Source of the DNA: Fimbriimonas ginsengisoli | GTDB lineage: Bacteria > Armatimonadota > Fimbriimonadia > Fimbriimonadales > Fimbriimonadaceae | NCBI GenBank assembly: GCA_016179045.1 | Contig: JACOSL010000016.1 | Location: 1-64,000 of the forward strand | Reading direction: 5' to 3' | DNA length: 64,000 nucleotides | Shown here: positions 61,985 through 64,000 of the stretch, one piece after another | Layout: each line of letters opens with the position of its first letter | Numbering within the stretch: position 1 is the stretch's first letter | Translations under genes and position numbers: made by a program | Notes under the pieces: model-generated | Seen by the model: only the letters and a program-made list of their open reading frames with translations | Told to the model about the DNA's origin: nothing | Database searches by the model: none

Positions 61985-62602
61985 ATGATCAATGAGTCGA
62001 TCCGCTTGGATGCCCGCAACGAGGTTCGCTTCAGCGTACTGATGAACGGCGCATACCGCAAGGTGTTCAACATGGCCTATCGGCTTGCCGGGAATCGGCC
62101 GGACGCCGAGGACCTAACCCAAGAGGCCTTCTACCGGGCCTATCGCAGCTTCAACGACTTCGAAGGCGACCGCCCGTTCGAAAACTGGATTCTCCGCATC
62201 GTCACCCGGCTGTTTCTCGACATGCTTCGCAGCCGGAAGCGGCGTGTGAAGACGGTTTCCTACGACGCGCCGATCCCCCGCGAGGGCGACGATAGCCTCC
62301 GTTTCGACGTGCCTGATTCGCAGCGGAACCCTGAGCAGCGGGCGGTTGATGCCTCCTTCGGCGAGGACCTGCAGCTGGTGCTGGATTCGCTCACGCCCCA
62401 GCAGCGGCTTCTCATCACCCTTGCCGACATTCAAGGCGTTCCGTATAAGGAGATAGCCGAAATCCTCCACAGACCGGTCGGAACGATTCGCTCGCGGCTA
62501 CACCGCACCCACAAGGTGCTACGGGCTCGATTAGAGGTGGTCCGGCGTGAGATCGCACAGCCGCTCCGGGCGCCTAGGCCCGCGCTCGGGATGAGCGGCT
62601 AA
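61985..62602 (+). CDS. ECF sigma factor
   Basis: This 205-aa sigma factor has region 2 (AYRLAGNRPDAEDLTQEAFYRAYRSFNDFEGDRPFENWILRIVTRLFLDMLRSRK) and region 4 (SLTPQQRLLITLADIQGVPYKEIAEILHRPVGTIRSRLHRTHKVLRARL). The linker is acidic. The start ATG 61985 is chosen; TTG 61946 in frame would add 13 residues and overlaps an inverted repeat. No anti-sigma gene is adjacent: the following gene encodes a basic exported peptide on the other strand. It is the third ECF factor in the window. Confidence 0.92.
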   Translation: MINESIRLDARNEVRFSVLMNGAYRKVFNMAYRLAGNRPDAEDLTQEAFYRAYRSFNDFEGDRPFENWILRIVTRLFLDMLRSRKRRVKTVSYDAPIPREGDDSLRFDVPDSQRNPEQRAVDASFGEDLQLVLDSLTPQQRLLITLADIQGVPYKEIAEILHRPVGTIRSRLHRTHKVLRARLEVVRREIAQPLRAPRPALGMSG

Positions 62603-62604
62603 GC

Positions 62605-62865
62605 CTACTTGCCCCGTCGACCGTGCGCCCTGCGCGCCGGATGCCCCGCTCGCTTGACCTGGCTGGCCGGTCTTCGATGATACGAGCGCCTCTTGCCCCT
62701 CTTGGCGCGATGAGGCTTGGCAATCTTGGTTGCCTTGAGCTTCGGGCTCGCGACCGCCTCCTGATTCAGGCGAGGCGTGGGCGCGAGCGAGCGGGTTTGC
62801 ACTTGGCCAAGCGCGCTCAGCGCCATGATCGAACCTAGGGCTAAAGCCAACCATCTGCAAACCAT
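62605..62865 (-). CDS. Small exported Arg/Lys/His-rich protein
   Basis: The start is ATG 62865 because GGAGG is exactly 8 nt upstream; a GTG two codons earlier is too close. The 86-aa product has a signal peptide (WLALALGSIMALSALGQ, residues 5-21), then a strongly basic tail with repeated KR, RR, HR and GKR (KRGKRRSYHRRPASQVKRAG, HPARRAHGRRGK). The predicted mature part has a very high pI. It may be a cationic envelope peptide or bind nucleic acid or polyanions; function unknown. It lies 2 bp past the ECF gene stop, in convergent orientation. Confidence 0.7.
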   Translation of the reverse strand: MVCRWLALALGSIMALSALGQVQTRSLAPTPRLNQEAVASPKLKATKIAKPHRAKRGKRRSYHRRPASQVKRAGHPARRAHGRRGK

Positions 62866-62995
62866 TATCACGACCTCCGATAGGCGGCGCCAAGTCCGCG
62901 CAACTCAACGATTATGCGGACGCGCGAAGCGGTTAGTCAATCCAGAAGGTCCTGGGTCCCCCTCGCCAGGTGCAAGGTGGGCGTAAGATGCATCC

Positions 62996-64000
62996 ATGTT
63001 CGCATTCCTGCCCCTCGCGACAATCGCCCACCAGGGCGATCTCACCCTCGTCTACGAAAGGTCCGGATTCCTCGATACCGGCTCCTACGCGGAGGCGGTG
63101 TGGTTCTGTCGCCGCCTCTCCGACCTTGCGCCCAAGCGCGCGAAGCTCATCAGCTTCGGCACGAGTCCGGAAGGTCGCGACATGGTCGCGCTCGTCGTCT
63201 CGAAAGATGGAGAGTTCGAGCCTGAGCAGTTGTCCAAATCGTCGCGCCCGCTCGTGTACATCGAGAACGGCATCCACAGCGGCGAGATCGAAGGCAAGGA
63301 CGCGACCCTCATCCTGTTGCGCGATATCCTCGTCGGCAAGAAGCACGAAGCCTTGCTCGACGCCGCCAACCTGCTCGTGGTGCCCGTGTTCGGGCTCGAC
63401 GCCCATGAGCGCTCCAGCAAGTACAACCGAATCAACCAGAACGGACCGCGCGAGCAGGGATGGCGGGCGAGCGGCCAAAACCTGAACCTCAACCGCGACT
63501 TCATCAAGGCGGATGGGGGTGAGATGCGCGCGATGATCGGCCTCATGCACCGCTTCCGCCCCGATTTCTGCTTCGACAACCACACCACCGACGGGGCGAA
63601 TTATCCGTACCAGCTCCATCTCGGGATCCCGCATTGGCATACGCTCGATGCAGGCGTCGCCGCCTGGGCGGCGGAAATGGAAAGGGCGGTCACCGCGCAA
63701 CTCGAGGTTGACAAGCTGCCCAATGCACCTTATTTCGAGTTCGTGGGCGGTTCCGGCGCGCCGGAGAAGGGCTTCGCGGTGGACGACTTCGGCCCGCGCT
63801 ACTCCACCGGCTACTGGGCGGCGATGAATCGGCCCAGCATGCTCGTCGAGACCCACATGCTCAAGCCCTACAAGGAGCGGGTCGACGCGACCTATGTGAC
63901 CATGGTGCGCACGATCGAATACGTGGGCGCCCACGCCAAAGAGCTGAAGGCGGCGAACGCCGCCGCCGACGCGGCCGAAGCCTCCGCCGCGCCTGGATTC
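62996..64000 (+). CDS. M14-family zinc carboxypeptidase (cut by the window end)
   Basis: This partial gene has 335 codons without a stop and runs off the window. The start ATG 62996 begins MFAFLPLATIAHQGD, a hydrophobic start that may be a signal. The zinc ligands are in YIENGIHSGEIEGKDATLIL (His and Glu), the third His in FCFDNHTTDGANYPY, and a candidate catalytic Glu in NRPSMLVETHMLKPY. SGQNLNLNRDFIKAD is the conserved Arg/Asn block. The end (EYVGAHAKELKAANAAADAAEA) is Ala-rich. It is a second M14 protein 1.2 kb from the first; the two are not closely alike, and both could act on cell-wall peptides or secreted protein. Confidence 0.88.
   Translation, partial: MFAFLPLATIAHQGDLTLVYERSGFLDTGSYAEAVWFCRRLSDLAPKRAKLISFGTSPEGRDMVALVVSKDGEFEPEQLSKSSRPLVYIENGIHSGEIEGKDATLILLRDILVGKKHEALLDAANLLVVPVFGLDAHERSSKYNRINQNGPREQGWRASGQNLNLNRDFIKADGGEMRAMIGLMHRFRPDFCFDNHTTDGANYPYQLHLGIPHWHTLDAGVAAWAAEMERAVTAQLEVDKLPNAPYFEFVGGSGAPEKGFAVDDFGPRYSTGYWAAMNRPSMLVETHMLKPYKERVDATYVTMVRTIEYVGAHAKELKAANAAADAAEASAAPGF

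Overview
The window is high-GC DNA (visibly about 60-65% in most genes) with short intergenic gaps. It comes from a free-living Gram-negative-type (diderm) bacterium. The gene content fits a member of the Armatimonadota, most like Fimbriimonadia: an archaeal/eukaryotic-type ProRS, a single class III prepilin-like gene, several ECF sigma factors, a DUF4446 protein, BNR/VPS10-type propellers, a large secreted beta-rich outer-membrane-like protein, and many short intergenic repeats. This placement is inference from content; no rRNA gene or phylogenetic marker set was available to test it.

Layout. 0.25-1.7 kb: an exported hypothetical and a secreted alpha/beta hydrolase. 1.7-4.5 kb: an island-like patch with two unrecognised genes, two paired-hairpin repeat elements and a tRNA-Ser(UGA) at the edge; the 3.3-4.4 kb part is clearly poorer in GC. 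4.6-17.9 kb: DUF4173 membrane protein, GT2 glycosyltransferase, TPR-methyltransferase, atypical SDR, Ser/Thr kinase, CAP-domain protein, proS, a very large hybrid histidine kinase, and LemA. 17.9-26.7 kb: an NtrB/NtrC-like pair whose regulator lacks a DNA-binding domain, a DUF4382 lipoprotein, a propeller-NlpC/P60 protein, and a VPS10/BNR gene interrupted by one amber codon. 27-30.6 kb: small exported or membrane-anchored proteins and serS. 30.8-36 kb: a two-gene unit of signalling NTPases (AAA_35-WD40, then nucleotide cyclase-TIR-AAA_35), the best candidate here for an undescribed system. 36-47 kb: rpmB, asd, an AraC regulator, a polytopic membrane protein, trpB, a prepilin, an M48 protease, Nudix and signal peptidase, DUF4446, and an ECF sigma/anti-sigma pair. 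47-53.4 kb: a second ECF sigma factor, an orphan FliL, DUF1326, a repeat-rich patch with tiny membrane proteins, the OsmC-tpiA-thioesterase operon and a toxin-antitoxin-like pair. 53.5-64 kb: a Tat-exported FAD oxidase, a split isocitrate dehydrogenase (C-terminal domain encoded upstream of the catalytic gene), a 1065-aa outer-membrane-like protein, two M14 carboxypeptidases (the last cut by the window end) and a third ECF sigma factor.

Four dispersed repeat types recur between genes. The first is 11-bp tandem arrays built on TCGAACGATGG (five loci). The second is another 11-bp-like family built on AGCCACGCAAG (two loci). The third is REPIN-like elements with a hairpin at each end (three copies plus a half copy). 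The fourth is a G-rich hairpin repeat (two copies). They occupy almost all of the longer non-coding gaps.

Functionally the window mixes housekeeping (serS, proS, tpiA, trpB, asd, IDH, rpmB, signal peptidase) with dense signal transduction: three histidine kinase or Hanks kinase systems, three ECF sigma factors and two STAND-like NTPases. It also carries a set of exported or cell-surface proteins.
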